The notes: generated from the letters alone by a model not told the origin. Positions 19,369-28,899 are shown, numbered from the stretch's first letter. The stretch: 64,000 nt of DNA from an uncultured Succinivibrionaceae bacterium (GCA_944389835.1 CALXNU010000001.1:1-64000); one strand, 5' to 3'. Numbers and translations: made by a program.

Positions 19369-20575
19369 ACTTTCTATTATCCCAAATCAATCTTTCATCA
19401 AACTCTTCGGCTGCAAACATAGTAATTAATACTACAGAACAAAAAGCAATAATGGCAAAACCTGGATTTATTACAAGAAGTCCTGACATGCGTACTACGG
19501 AGGACATAATAATGACCACAAACACATCGATCATAGACCACTTACCAATAAAAGAGACTAAACGATAAATAATAGAAACTCTTAAAGCTTTTCTAACCCT
19601 TTGCCTCTTTACCGTCCATAAAATCCAACTTAAAGTTAAAATTTTTAATACTGGAATAAAAATACTGGCAAATAAAATTACTAAGGCGACAAAATAAGAG
19701 TCCATCTGCCATAAAGCTATAACACCATCAACAATATTTGAACCTGTGCTAGTTCCTAAGTAATCAGTAAACATTATAGGATATAAATTAGAGGGTAAAT
19801 ATAAAATAGTAGCCGAGACTAAAAGGGCAAAGGCTTTTTGATAACAGCTATACTCTCTTGATGGCACTTCACAACCACAGCGCGGGCATGCTTTAATTTG
19901 ATTTGAGAAGACAAAATTACAATGGCGACATAAACTTAAACCTTGCTCTACACCACTTAAACCTGCTTTTGCATAAGTTAAGTCAGCTTCTTGTAATAAA
20001 TCCCACATCCTAGGCGGTCTTACTTTTAAAGTCATATAAAGTAGTAACAAAGAAAAAACAATAGCTGCATAAAAGCCCATATAAAAGCCCACCTGAGCTA
20101 ATGATGTTAATTTTACTAAAGAGACTAATACACCTAAGATAAATACATCCACCATGCAAAAGCGATGACAAAAACTATAGATCTTACAAAATATGCGTTG
20201 TGGTTTATACGATAATAAGCCTACTGCAATGATCTGACATAATAAAATAACCGGCAAAAACAGCGTAAAAAACATAAACACATATAAAAGCAAAGACCAA
20301 TCTGTGCGCAAAACTTTCACAATTGAGATTAGGCTCATTTGCTGATAAATAGAAAAACTTTCTACTGATAAAAAAGGCTCAAAAATTGCCACCCCTAAAA
20401 AAATTAAAGCCGCAATTGCCACCGCTGCCACATCTTTTAAAGACAAATAAAAACCACTTCGTAAAACCTGAGCACAACGCGGACACAGAGCTTTTTGCCC
20501 TTTTACATAAGCTGGCAGAGATACTACTAAATCACAGGAGGGGCACAAAACCTTTCTTAGAGCAAATTTATCCAA
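19361..20575 (-). CDS. pqiA: Membrane protein PqiA
   Basis: Polytopic inner-membrane partner of PqiB. 404 residues with two copies of the PqiA domain. Each copy is preceded by a zinc-ribbon pair: CPSCDL and CPRCAQ near 11-36, then CRHCNF and CPRCGC near 217-234. Each has about four hydrophobic segments. It is first gene of the operon, transcribed from the region shared with nrdG. Confidence 0.93.
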   Translation of the reverse strand: MDKFALRKVLCPSCDLVVSLPAYVKGQKALCPRCAQVLRSGFYLSLKDVAAVAIAALIFLGVAIFEPFLSVESFSIYQQMSLISIVKVLRTDWSLLLYVFMFFTLFLPVILLCQIIAVGLLSYKPQRIFCKIYSFCHRFCMVDVFILGVLVSLVKLTSLAQVGFYMGFYAAIVFSLLLLYMTLKVRPPRMWDLLQEADLTYAKAGLSGVEQGLSLCRHCNFVFSNQIKACPRCGCEVPSREYSCYQKAFALLVSATILYLPSNLYPIMFTDYLGTSTGSNIVDGVIALWQMDSYFVALVILFASIFIPVLKILTLSWILWTVKRQRVRKALRVSIIYRLVSFIGKWSMIDVFVVIIMSSVVRMSGLLVINPGFAIIAFCSVVLITMFAAEEFDERLIWDNRKYD

Positions 20576-20670
20576 TTTACGTACACTCTTGAATGTTTTA
20601 GATTTTGATTATAGCAAATTACAAGAAGATGATTTGTGATCAAAAATTTAAAAAACTGTGAAGAGATCTA

Positions 20671-20707
20671 AAAAACTTTAAATCCCCATACTTTTGCATA
20701 GGGATTT
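20671..20707 (-). terminator. Intrinsic terminator of nrdG
   Basis: Minus-strand AAATCCCTATGC, loop AAAA, then GTATGGGGATTT gives a 12-bp stem (20680-20707) allowing G-U pairs. It is followed by AAAGTTTTTT. It begins 12 nt after the nrdG stop. Confidence 0.8.
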
Positions 20708-20718
20708 GACAGGCAATT

Positions 20719-21249
20719 TTAAACAAACCCCTCTTTGAGCACAACCTGACCTTGAGCTAAAGATTTTTGAACATCAATAATTCTTTGATTTGAAGATCCT
20801 CTGTAATCAAGATCTAAAGAATGTAATTTCTTAACAAAAGGACCATCAACTACGACATCTAAACACTCTAAAAGAGCTTTGCGCATTGAATCATTTACTA
20901 ATTTATCATAGGTATAACCTGAATAAGACCACAGATCATAACCTGCTTTTTTCAAAATTTTAGCTAAAGCAATTAGAGGTCTTGTTTGAATAAAAGGCTC
21001 TCCGCCTGAAAAAGTTACTCCGGTAATGAGTGGATTTTGCACAATCTCTTGATATAAAACCAAGAGTTTAACCTCCATACCACCACCTAGAGCTTGAGCT
21101 TGTGGATTGTGGCAACCATCACAGTGAAAAGGGCAGCCTTGAGTGAAGATGGTATAACGAATGCCAGGTCCATCAACGATGGATTCTTGAACTACACCTG
21201 CAATACGCAAGTAAGTATTCTCTAAAATCTCTTTAGTTTTTTTATCCAT
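20719..21249 (-). CDS. nrdG: Anaerobic ribonucleotide reductase-activating protein
   Basis: Radical SAM activase that makes the glycyl radical on NrdD. 176 residues with the cluster motif GCPFHCDGCHNPQ (CxxxCxxC) and a following SGGEPF SAM-binding stretch. It lies downstream of the split nrdD genes on the same strand, separated from the small glycyl-radical gene by a hairpin. It is expected to act on the small 52-residue polypeptide rather than on the large NrdD chain. Confidence 0.96.
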   Translation of the reverse strand: MDKKTKEILENTYLRIAGVVQESIVDGPGIRYTIFTQGCPFHCDGCHNPQAQALGGGMEVKLLVLYQEIVQNPLITGVTFSGGEPFIQTRPLIALAKILKKAGYDLWSYSGYTYDKLVNDSMRKALLECLDVVVDGPFVKKLHSLDLDYRGSSNQRIIDVQKSLAQGQVVLKEGFV

Positions 21250-21268
21250 GCAACCACCCCTAAAAATT

Positions 21269-21290
21269 AACCGCCCATAAATGAGCGGTT
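21269..21290 (-). terminator. Hairpin between the glycyl-radical gene and nrdG
   Basis: Minus-strand AACCGCTCAT, TT, ATGGGCGGTT forms a 10-bp stem with one G-U pair, followed by AATTTTTAG. It could be an attenuator that lowers nrdG expression relative to nrdD, or a 3'-end stabilising hairpin. Confidence 0.6.
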
Positions 21291-21306
21291 TTAAAACATA
21301 AGTTAA

Positions 21307-21465
21307 TTAAACGTGCATGTGCTTAACGCGATCTCTTTCCTCAGCACGCTTTGCGTTGTTGAAACGATCTAAAGTGCCAACTAAGTAACCAGTGACTCTT
21401 CTGATACGCTCAAACTTAACGCCTTCACCTACAACACCATTACGGGCATGTAATCTTGTTACCAT
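21307..21465 (-). CDS. Stand-alone glycyl-radical segment of class III ribonucleotide reductase
   Basis: A 52-residue polypeptide, MVTRLHARNG to RVKHMHV, with RRVTGYLVG (22-30), DRFNNAKRAE and RDRVKH. This is the arrangement of the C-terminal glycyl-radical loop of NrdD; Gly26 in RVTGY is the expected radical site. It begins 32 nt after the nrdD stop with its own AAGGAG ribosome site 8 nt before the ATG, so it is a designed separate gene rather than a broken end. The preceding NrdD chain ends shortly after its zinc site and lacks this segment. Function would require docking into NrdD, by analogy with YfiD/GrcA and pyruvate formate-lyase. Confidence 0.85.
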   Translation of the reverse strand: MVTRLHARNGVVGEGVKFERIRRVTGYLVGTLDRFNNAKRAEERDRVKHMHV

Positions 21466-21496
21466 GATATTGCTCCTTCTTTCAAAGAATAAAAAT

Positions 21497-23755
21497 TTAA
21501 CCGGTACAAATGCAATCTACACCTAATTTTGACAAGCGCTCAATGGTAACACCTTCACCATCTTTGCGCCCGCACTTAGGGCAGACATCATTAATTACAC
21601 CCACATAGCCACAGACTGGGCATCTATCTACAGGGTGATTGATAGAACCGTAGCCTATACCACAGTCCTTCATATATAAAATAACCTTTTCAAAAGCGTC
21701 CACATTGCGAGTCAAATCGCCATCCATTTCCACATAGGAAATAGCACCTGCATTACATAAAGCGTGATATGGAGCTTCAATAGCAATCTTCTCGGCAGCA
21801 GTTATATTGTAATACACTGGCACATGGAAAGAGTTAGTGTAATAATCGCGATCGGTAACGCCTTTGATTACTCCATAAACTTGCTTATCAATCTTTACAA
21901 AGCGACCTGAAAGTCCCTCAGCTGGAGTTGAGAACAATGAGAAATTAAGTCCACTCTCGCGAGTCTTAGCATCAGTGAGCTCTCGCATATGAGTAATAAT
22001 CTCAAGACCTAACTTTCTTGCTTCCTCACTTTCACCATGATGCTTACCAATTAAAGCCACCAAGGTCTCTGCCAAACCGATAAAGCCTACAGATAAAGAG
22101 CCATTTTTAATAACATCAGAGATCTTATCGTCTAGATTTAACTTTTCAGAATCAATCCATACCCCCTGACCCATTAAGAATGGATAGTTGTAAACGTGCT
22201 TATTGGCAATAATCTCAAAACGATCTAAAAGCTGATCGAAAATTAAATTAACTACCTTATCTAAGCTCTCATAGAACTGACTAATTGAACCATGAGCCTC
22301 AATACCTAAACGAGGTAAGTTTACAGTTGTAAAAGATAAATTACCACGACCTGGAATAATTTGCTTGGTCTTATCGTAATCATTACCAAAGACACGAGTT
22401 CTACAGCCCATCACTGCAACTTCAGTTTCAGGATGGCCAGGCTTATAGTACTGCATGTTATAAGGTGCATCTAAGAAAGAGAAGTTCGGGAACAATCTCT
22501 TTGCTGAAACCTTACAGGCTAAACGGAACAGATCATAATTAGGATCTGAAGGTTTAGTATTAATGCCATCTTTTACTTTAAAAATTTGCACTGGGAAAAT
22601 TGGTGTTTCACCGCCACCTAAACCTGCGTCAGTTGCTAAGAGCACATTTTTCATAATCATGCGCTCTTCAGGAGTGGTTCCTGTGCCATAGTTAATGGAA
22701 GAGAATGGCACCTGAGCTCCAGCACGGCTTTGCATAGAGTTTAAGTTATGAATCACAGCTTCCATAGCCTGATAGGTTTCACGCTCAGTAAGCTTTAAAG
22801 ACTCCTTCATAACATAATCAAGATCATCTACGCTCTCATTGCCATTATCTTTTAGGACAATTGCCACTTGTTCTTTTAAGCGCTTTTGACCTTCTTCATC
22901 TAAAACAGTGCCACGCTCCTTATAAAGAGCATCACCAAACTCTCTTAGAGGTTCAAGATCGATATCATCATTACGTAAAACGATATTGATAACTTTCTTT
23001 ACATTCTTTAAATAAGAAACCACTACGTATGGAGCTAAATCATACTCAAACATTGGAATAGACTGACCACCATGCATATCATTTTGATTTGATTGAATGG
23101 CAATACAGCACAAAGCTGAGGCTGATTGAATAGATTTTGGCTCGCGTAAGAAACCATGACCTGTTGAAAAGCCACGTTTAAATAAATTCTTTAAAGAGAT
23201 TTGGCAGCAATTAATCGTTAAGAGATAAAAGTCCAAATCGTGAATATGGATAGTACCATTAGTATGTGCTAAAGCATGTTCAGGCTTTAATACATAACGC
23301 TTCACAAAGTCTTTTGAACCCTCAGATCCAAAGCGTAACATTAAGCCCATTGGCGCATTAGCATCAATATTGGCATTCTCACGCTTTAAATCCATATCAG
23401 CAGTAGACTTTGAGGTAAGATCACGATAAATCTTAGTAAGCTCTGCGTTATAGGTTCTAACATTAGTACGTTGCTGACGATACAGAATAAAATTCTTAGC
23501 CTCATCAGCTAAATCATGTTTAATTAAAATTTTCTCAATTAAATCTTGAGTATGCTCAACAGTTGGGGTTTTACCAACCTCACCTTCAATTGCAGAAACC
23601 ACCTCAGCAGTTAAGGTCACCACAAGCTCTTCATCTTGCTCAGTTACCCCATCATCAGGATGAACAGAAACAAGAGCCTTTTTGATGGCGTTTGCTATTT
23701 TCTGTTGATTAAAAGTGACCTTACGGCCATCTCTTTTAACAATATGCCTAATCAT
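21497..23755 (-). CDS. nrdD: Anaerobic ribonucleoside-triphosphate reductase, catalytic chain
   Basis: Class III ribonucleotide reductase, reducing NTPs to dNTPs without oxygen. 752 residues. An N-terminal ATP-cone (about 1-95, IVKRDGRKVTF) senses dATP/ATP. The body includes LLTINCCQISLKNLF and the loop GGGETPIFPVQIF. A zinc site CPVCGYVGV...CPKCGRKDGEG is near the end. The chain then stops at GVDCICTG with TAA, without the RVxGY glycyl-radical loop that normally follows the zinc site. That loop is encoded by the next gene. The start at ATG 23755 agrees with the ATP-cone N-terminus. Confidence 0.96.
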   Translation of the reverse strand: MIRHIVKRDGRKVTFNQQKIANAIKKALVSVHPDDGVTEQDEELVVTLTAEVVSAIEGEVGKTPTVEHTQDLIEKILIKHDLADEAKNFILYRQQRTNVRTYNAELTKIYRDLTSKSTADMDLKRENANIDANAPMGLMLRFGSEGSKDFVKRYVLKPEHALAHTNGTIHIHDLDFYLLTINCCQISLKNLFKRGFSTGHGFLREPKSIQSASALCCIAIQSNQNDMHGGQSIPMFEYDLAPYVVVSYLKNVKKVINIVLRNDDIDLEPLREFGDALYKERGTVLDEEGQKRLKEQVAIVLKDNGNESVDDLDYVMKESLKLTERETYQAMEAVIHNLNSMQSRAGAQVPFSSINYGTGTTPEERMIMKNVLLATDAGLGGGETPIFPVQIFKVKDGINTKPSDPNYDLFRLACKVSAKRLFPNFSFLDAPYNMQYYKPGHPETEVAVMGCRTRVFGNDYDKTKQIIPGRGNLSFTTVNLPRLGIEAHGSISQFYESLDKVVNLIFDQLLDRFEIIANKHVYNYPFLMGQGVWIDSEKLNLDDKISDVIKNGSLSVGFIGLAETLVALIGKHHGESEEARKLGLEIITHMRELTDAKTRESGLNFSLFSTPAEGLSGRFVKIDKQVYGVIKGVTDRDYYTNSFHVPVYYNITAAEKIAIEAPYHALCNAGAISYVEMDGDLTRNVDAFEKVILYMKDCGIGYGSINHPVDRCPVCGYVGVINDVCPKCGRKDGEGVTIERLSKLGVDCICTG

Positions 23756-24111
23756 AACTACTCAAAATTCAATTTACATACGAGTCTTAGACCTCTTAAT
23801 TCAAAGAAGCCCAACACTACTTAAAAAAAACATAGGGAATTAAAACTGACGCTTATCCTAACTTTAAAAAGCTTAAAGATCAATGTTTAGAAAATTCACG
23901 TCACTTTATTAACATATTGAATTTAAAATAATTAATCTTTACAGATAATACTTATTAAGTGATAAAAAGCCTCAAAAACGCATCTTAGTTTCGCTTTCTT
24001 AAAGGATCTTTTAAAACCAAAAGAGACGTTTTTGCAATTTTTTTTTAAATCCTCTAAATTTATTTAAAAATTTGACTTGACAAGCGACTTGTCATTTTGC
24101 TGTGAGGTTTT
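23756..24111. other. Divergent nrdD-earP intergenic region
   Basis: These 356 bp hold no gene. I find no clear NrdR or FNR box by eye. An imperfect long-loop hairpin, CAAAAACG near 23974 with CGTTTTTG near 24025, is followed by a nine-T run at 24032-24040, which resembles a terminator or attenuator ahead of earP. A separate perfect palindrome lies at 24078-24094. Confidence 0.45.
24078..24094. promoter_or_regulatory. Perfect palindrome upstream of earP
   Basis: TGACAAGCGACTTGTCA is a 7-bp perfect inverted repeat with a CGA centre, ending 17 nt before the earP ATG. A TTGACT (24073-24078) overlaps its edge. It may be an operator or a 5' UTR hairpin close to the ribosome site. Confidence 0.4.
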
Positions 24112-25200
24112 ATGAAATACGATGTGTTTTGCAATGTAATTGACAATTATGGTGATGCAGGAGTTTGTCTTAGACTTTGTCGTGAACTTGTAAAACAAGA
24201 CAATGAAGTAAAGCTTTTTTGTAATCATCTGCCAACTTTACAAAAAATTTTAAATAAAAGTGATTTAAACCTTAAAGGATTTGCAATTAAAGCTTGGCAA
24301 GACGCCTTAAAGGAAGATTATAAAGCAGCCCCTTGTATAATTGCAGCTTTTTCTTGTCATCTTGAGCCAAAGCTTTTATCTCAAATTGAAAAGCAAAGTC
24401 TTATGATAATTAACCTTGAGTATCTAAGTGCAGAAAACTTTGTTGAAGAATTTCACGCTATGCCCTCCCCTTTATATAAAATTCCCTGCTATTTCTTTTT
24501 CCCAGGCTTTACCTCACAAACCGGAGGTCTTAATTATGAACAAAGCTTTAAAGAAAAAATCTTACAAAGCTCTTTTAATGAGGATCAAAAGTGTTTGAAC
24601 CTAACTTTATTTTCTTATAAAAATAAAAATATTCTAAAACTTATAGAGGAGCTTCAATCTTTTAATAAACCTTGTTGCCTTGATGTTTTTGAAGGTCTTG
24701 CCTTAGATAACTTAAATGATCTTTTAAATCTTAAGCTTTCTACAGGTCAAAGTGTCAAACTTGAAAATTTAACCATCCATGCTTTAGCTATGACCTCTCA
24801 AGATGAATATGACACCTTACTTTTAAAGCATGAGATAAATTTAGTAAGGGGCGAGGATTCAATTTGTCGAGCCATGCTCTGTGGTAAACCTTTTTTATGG
24901 CAAATCTATCCTCAAGATGAGAATGCTCATCTTATAAAACTAAATTCTTTTTTAGATAAAATGCAAGAATTAGCTCAAGAAGAAGAAATTGAAGCTTTTA
25001 AAGACTATCGTAAAATTATGCTTTTTTATAATGGTGAAGACCAAGCTATTTCTAAGCTTGAAATCTTAAACACCCTTTTTTCTCTCAAAGATCTTTTTAA
25101 ACGCTTTTCCATACATTTATTAAACTTAGGAAGCCTTGCGCAAAACTTAGATTGTTTTTGTAAAGAAAAGCTTAAAGCGCAAATACAAGCGAATTCTTAA
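24112..25200 (+). CDS. earP: EF-P arginine rhamnosyltransferase EarP
   Basis: Transfers rhamnose from dTDP-rhamnose to arginine 32 of EF-P. 362 residues. It starts YDVFCNVIDNYGDAGVCLRL, the family's N-terminal signature including the catalytic-site Asp in NYGDAG, and has the nucleotide-sugar site VRGEDS...GKPFLWQIYPQ near 250-265. It lies directly upstream of efp, whose Arg32 is conserved, which strongly supports the call. Confidence 0.95.
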   Translation: MKYDVFCNVIDNYGDAGVCLRLCRELVKQDNEVKLFCNHLPTLQKILNKSDLNLKGFAIKAWQDALKEDYKAAPCIIAAFSCHLEPKLLSQIEKQSLMIINLEYLSAENFVEEFHAMPSPLYKIPCYFFFPGFTSQTGGLNYEQSFKEKILQSSFNEDQKCLNLTLFSYKNKNILKLIEELQSFNKPCCLDVFEGLALDNLNDLLNLKLSTGQSVKLENLTIHALAMTSQDEYDTLLLKHEINLVRGEDSICRAMLCGKPFLWQIYPQDENAHLIKLNSFLDKMQELAQEEEIEAFKDYRKIMLFYNGEDQAISKLEILNTLFSLKDLFKRFSIHLLNLGSLAQNLDCFCKEKLKAQIQANS

Positions 25201-25345
25201 CAGATTTAGCAAAATCTGATAGAATTGATTGAGTTTGCACCCCCTTAGATGATAAGGTTAAAGGTCTCAGTTTTTTAAGCTGAGAAAACTGTTAATTTTT
25301 AATAAAAGCGCTACCTAAAATTTAGGTTTCGCCTGAGAGTTTGAA

Positions 25346-25909
25346 ATGAAGTTAGCACAAGAAATCCGCGCCGGTAACGTGATTATGCTTAACGGCAATC
25401 CAATGGTTGTTCAAAAGACTGAGTACAGCAAGTCAGGTCGTAATGCTGCTGTGGTTAAGATGAAGTTAAAGAACCTCTTATCCGATGCTGGCACCGAGAC
25501 TGTATTCCGCGCTGACGATCGTTTAGAGGACGTTATTTTAGAGCGTAAAGATTGCACTTACTCTTACTACAATGATCCTCTTTATGTCTTCATGGACGAA
25601 GAGTTCAATCAGTACGATGTTGAGAAGGACAACTTAGGTGATGTTCTCAACTATTTAGTAGATGGCATGGAAGATGTTTGCCAAGTTACTTTCTACAATG
25701 GCAAGGCCATCTCTGTTGAGTTACCAATTTCCATCGTGCGTGAGGTTGAGTACTCAGAGCCAGCTGTCCGTGGCGATACCTCAGGTAAAGTCACCAAGCC
25801 TGCTCGTTTAAAGGGTACTGGTTATGTAATTCAAGTTCCAGATTTCGTAAATATTGGCGACAAGATTGAAATTGATACTCGTACCAACGAGTTCAAGAAG
25901 CGCGTCTAA
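25346..25909 (+). CDS. efp: Translation elongation factor P
   Basis: Relieves ribosome stalling at polyproline stretches. 187 residues, three beta-barrel domains, with [10 protein letters not shown] at the tip of domain I. Position 32 is arginine, the residue modified by EarP, not the lysine used by EpmA/EpmB. It lies 145 nt after earP and probably has its own promoter, consistent with higher expression than the modifying enzyme. Confidence 0.98.
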   Translation: MKLAQEIRAGNVIMLNGNPMVVQKTEYSKSGRNAAVVKMKLKNLLSDAGTETVFRADDRLEDVILERKDCTYSYYNDPLYVFMDEEFNQYDVEKDNLGDVLNYLVDGMEDVCQVTFYNGKAISVELPISIVREVEYSEPAVRGDTSGKVTKPARLKGTGYVIQVPDFVNIGDKIEIDTRTNEFKKRV

Positions 25910-25949
25910 TAACTTACAAGAGTAAAACTTTAAGTTATTACGAAATCAA

Positions 25950-25976
25950 AAAGGCCCTGCTTAGTCAGGGTCTTTT
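25950..25976 (+). terminator. Intrinsic terminator of efp
   Basis: GGCCCTG, a 6-nt loop CTTAGT, CAGGGTC, then TTTT, lying about 45 nt after the efp stop. Confidence 0.85.
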
Positions 25977-25995
25977 CGTATAAGGAGAACGTAGT

Positions 25996-27060
25996 ATGTC
26001 ATCTGCGCTTAGCGTATGTCATATCAATTTAGCAAGAGGCTTTAGAGGCGGTGAAAGACAAACTGAACTGCTAATCCAAAATCTAGCTTTACTTGGCGTA
26101 AAACAATGCTTAGTAATTCGCGATCACAGCCCTCTTTATGAACATTTAAAAGACACTCCAAATCTTGAAATTATAAAACTTCGTAAAGTATTGGATTTAA
26201 GATTCAATGGCCATCTTAAAGTAGGCTCAAGATTTGATTTTTTACAAGCGCATGAAGCTCGTGCTACACAATGGGCTTTCTTACATCATTTAATTTATAA
26301 AACCCCATTTGTCACCACAAGGCGCGTGCCTGAAAGTGTCCGCGATAACACTTTTAATCGTCAAATCTATAGCAAAGCAAGCGCAGTGGTTGCCATTTCC
26401 AATGCTATTGCCCATACTTTAGAACAACAATTTAAACGCCCTATAGAAACTATTCCAAGCGCTTGCGCGCACTTTTTAGTTGACAAAGAAAAAGCTCAAG
26501 CAATTAAACTTAAATTTAAAGATAATTTTGTGATAGGTCATATTGGAGCTTTAGTAGATCGCCATAAAGGTCAAAGTGTAATTTTAAAAGCCGCAGCCTC
26601 TTTAGTTGATAAAATCCCAAATCTTAAAGTAGTGTTTTTAGGTAGCGGTAGCGATGAGGCTTTATTAAAAGAGCAAGCTTCAAAACTAAACCTTGAGGAT
26701 AAGGTGGTATTTACCGGTTTTGTAAATAATGTTGTAGATTACATAGGATCATTTGATGTCTTTGCTTATCCTTCAAATTATGAGGGCTTAGGATCAGTAT
26801 TACTTGATGTCATGGAACAAAAAGTTCCAATTATTGCCACTAATGTAGATGGCATACCTGATCTTATAAAAGATGGGAAAACTGGCATTTTAATTGAAAA
26901 GCAAGATGATAGGGCTTTGGCTCAAGGAATTTTAAAGTTAAAAGAAGATCAAGATTTTAAAGTTAAACTTATTGAAAATGCCTTTTTATTAGCTAAAGAC
27001 TTAAGCCCTGAAAATATGGCCAAAGCTTATTTAAAGCTTTATCAAAAATTAAAACCATAA
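25996..27060 (+). CDS. Glycosyltransferase, GT4-like
   Basis: Retaining glycosyltransferase of GT-B fold. 354 residues. An N-terminal acceptor domain has the glycine-rich ARGFRGGERQTELL. The C-terminal Glycos_transf_1 domain has GHIGALVDRHKGQ, VFLGSGSDEALL and YPSNYEGLGSVLLDVM, with the family EX7E-like acidic pair. The substrate is not evident; a cell-surface sugar such as lipopolysaccharide core is plausible given the envelope genes nearby and ugd 670 bp away. It starts at ATG 25996 after AGGAG, downstream of the efp terminator. Confidence 0.85.
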   Translation: MSSALSVCHINLARGFRGGERQTELLIQNLALLGVKQCLVIRDHSPLYEHLKDTPNLEIIKLRKVLDLRFNGHLKVGSRFDFLQAHEARATQWAFLHHLIYKTPFVTTRRVPESVRDNTFNRQIYSKASAVVAISNAIAHTLEQQFKRPIETIPSACAHFLVDKEKAQAIKLKFKDNFVIGHIGALVDRHKGQSVILKAAASLVDKIPNLKVVFLGSGSDEALLKEQASKLNLEDKVVFTGFVNNVVDYIGSFDVFAYPSNYEGLGSVLLDVMEQKVPIIATNVDGIPDLIKDGKTGILIEKQDDRALAQGILKLKEDQDFKVKLIENAFLLAKDLSPENMAKAYLKLYQKLKP

Positions 27061-27072
27061 AGTTTAAAGCAT

Positions 27073-27102
27073 AAAAAAGCCGAACTAAGTCGGCTTTTTT
27101 TA
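27073..27102. terminator. Bidirectional terminator, glycosyltransferase and tpx
   Basis: AAAAAAGCCGA, loop, TCGGCTTTTTTT forms a symmetric stem with A- and T-runs on both sides, between two convergent stop codons. Confidence 0.9.
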
Positions 27103-27116
27103 ATAAATCTTTTTAA

Positions 27117-27629
27117 TTAAAGACAAGCTTTAGCAGCCTCTAAGGCTTTCTCATAATCCACTTCATGAGTAATCTCTTGAACTAATTGTGTATAGGCAAC
27201 CTTACCTTCTTTATCAATTACCACAATTGCACGAGATAAAAGACCACGTAATGGGCTGTCGATAATGGCTACGCCATAATCTTCACCAAAATTACCATCA
27301 TGACGGAAATCAGAAAGAGTGCGCACGTGCTCAATACCTTCAGCTTGGCAAAATCTTCCAGAGGCAAAAGGTAAGTCTTCTGAAATGCATAAAACTTCAA
27401 CACCCTCTAAGCTTGCAGCTTGTTGATTAAACTTTCTTGCAGAGGCGGCACATACACCAGTATCTAAGCTTGGCACAATTGATAAAACATAAACTTTGCC
27501 AAAATTCTTAGATAAAGTAAACTCACTTAAATCAGCACCACATAAAGTAAAATCTGGAGCCTTTGAGCCTACAGCAGGTAAAGAGCCTTTTAAAGTAACT
27601 TTAGCACCATCAAAAGTAACAGTGGTCAT
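27117..27629 (-). CDS. tpx: Thiol peroxidase
   Basis: Periplasm-tolerant atypical two-cysteine peroxiredoxin that reduces lipid and hydrogen peroxides using thioredoxin. 170 residues. The peroxidatic cysteine is in PSLDTGVC (about 61) and the resolving one in ASGRFC (about 95), the Tpx pattern. No export signal is seen. It is convergent with the glycosyltransferase and shares a terminator. Confidence 0.97.
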   Translation of the reverse strand: MTTVTFDGAKVTLKGSLPAVGSKAPDFTLCGADLSEFTLSKNFGKVYVLSIVPSLDTGVCAASARKFNQQAASLEGVEVLCISEDLPFASGRFCQAEGIEHVRTLSDFRHDGNFGEDYGVAIIDSPLRGLLSRAIVVIDKEGKVAYTQLVQEITHEVDYEKALEAAKACL

Positions 27630-27726
27630 AACTAATCTCCTAAAATTTTAAACTGCGTAAATAATAAAGCATAAAAATTTTCAGGTTTAAGAAAAATGAT
27701 CATGTAATAAATAATCTCAACTTAAA

Positions 27727-28899
27727 CTAAACGTTGTGGAATAAGTCCCTCGTATAGACTTTATCCTTAACTTCGTTTAACTCTTCAACCATGCGATTGG
27801 CAATAATCACATCGCACTCTTCCTTAAACTTAGTAAAATCACGTTCAACTTTTGAATTAAAGAAGAGATCATCCTTTAATAGAGGCTCAAAAACCACTAC
27901 CTCAATACCTTTAGCTTTAATTCTCTTCATAATGCCCTGAATTGAAGAGTCTCTAAAATTATCTGAGCCTGATTTCATAATCAAACGATAAACACCAACC
28001 TTCTTTGGGTGACGATTTAAAATATCATCGGCGATAAAATCTTTTCTTACCCGATTAGCATCAACAATGGCTGCAATAATACTATTTGGTACATTATCAA
28101 AGTTAGCTAAAAGTTGCTTGGTATCTTTTGGCAAGCAATAACCGCCATAGCCAAAGGAAGGATTATTGTAAAAGTTACCAATTCTTGGATCTAAGCAGAC
28201 ACCTTGAATAATAGATTTAGGATCTAAGCCCTTCTTTAAAGCATAAGAGTCAAGCTCATTAAAGAAAGAGACTCGCAAAGCAAGATAAGTGTTTGAAAAT
28301 AACTTCACGCTTTCAGCTTCAGTTGGAGCCATGATTAAAGTCTCAACTTCTTCTTTTAAACAAGGCTCTTTTAAAAGATTTAAAAAGAACTTTCCAAACT
28401 CTTGATTATGCGTACCGATAATAATGCGTGAGGGATAGAGATTATCGTATAAGGCTAAACCTTCACGTAAAAACTCAGGTGAGAAATGAAGGTTAGTAAT
28501 CCCATACTTTTGACTAGTACTTTCAGTAAAACCCACAGGTAAGGTACTTTTAACTACAATTTGTGCATCTTTGGCATACTTTAAAGTATTTTCAATCGAA
28601 GCATCAACAGAGCTTACATCAAAGCTATTTAATTTAGGATCGTAATTAGTTGGAGTTGCAATAATCACCACCTGCGCATCTTTAAGTGCTACGGCTGGAT
28701 CTGCATAAGCTTTAAGATTAAGCTCTTTTTCTTTTAAATAAGCATTAATCTCCTTATCTTGAATTGGACTTTGACGATTATTAATAAGCTCAACCCGCTG
28801 TGGGTTAATCTCAAGTACTCTAACTTCATTTTTTAAAGCTAAAAGTACCGATAGAGACATACCTACGTAGCCTGCACCAATCACACAGATAGTAGCCAT
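27727..28899 (-). CDS. ugd: UDP-glucose 6-dehydrogenase
   Basis: Oxidises UDP-glucose to UDP-glucuronate, a precursor of capsule and lipid A sugars. 390 residues, the short form. N-terminal NAD site GAGYVGMSL (about 7-15), catalytic cysteine in [15 protein letters not shown] (about 255), and C-terminal UDP-binding domain. It stands alone, divergent from the gene at 29433 across the origin-like region. Confidence 0.96.
   Translation of the reverse strand: MATICVIGAGYVGMSLSVLLALKNEVRVLEINPQRVELINNRQSPIQDKEINAYLKEKELNLKAYADPAVALKDAQVVIIATPTNYDPKLNSFDVSSVDASIENTLKYAKDAQIVVKSTLPVGFTESTSQKYGITNLHFSPEFLREGLALYDNLYPSRIIIGTHNQEFGKFFLNLLKEPCLKEEVETLIMAPTEAESVKLFSNTYLALRVSFFNELDSYALKKGLDPKSIIQGVCLDPRIGNFYNNPSFGYGGYCLPKDTKQLLANFDNVPNSIIAAIVDANRVRKDFIADDILNRHPKKVGVYRLIMKSGSDNFRDSSIQGIMKRIKAKGIEVVVFEPLLKDDLFFNSKVERDFTKFKEECDVIIANRMVEELNEVKDKVYTRDLFHNV

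Noticed and set aside
21466-21500. In-frame readthrough or selenocysteine at the nrdD stop to join the glycyl-radical segment
   Set aside because: The stop is TAA, further stops follow in the spacer, and the small gene has its own ribosome site and ATG.
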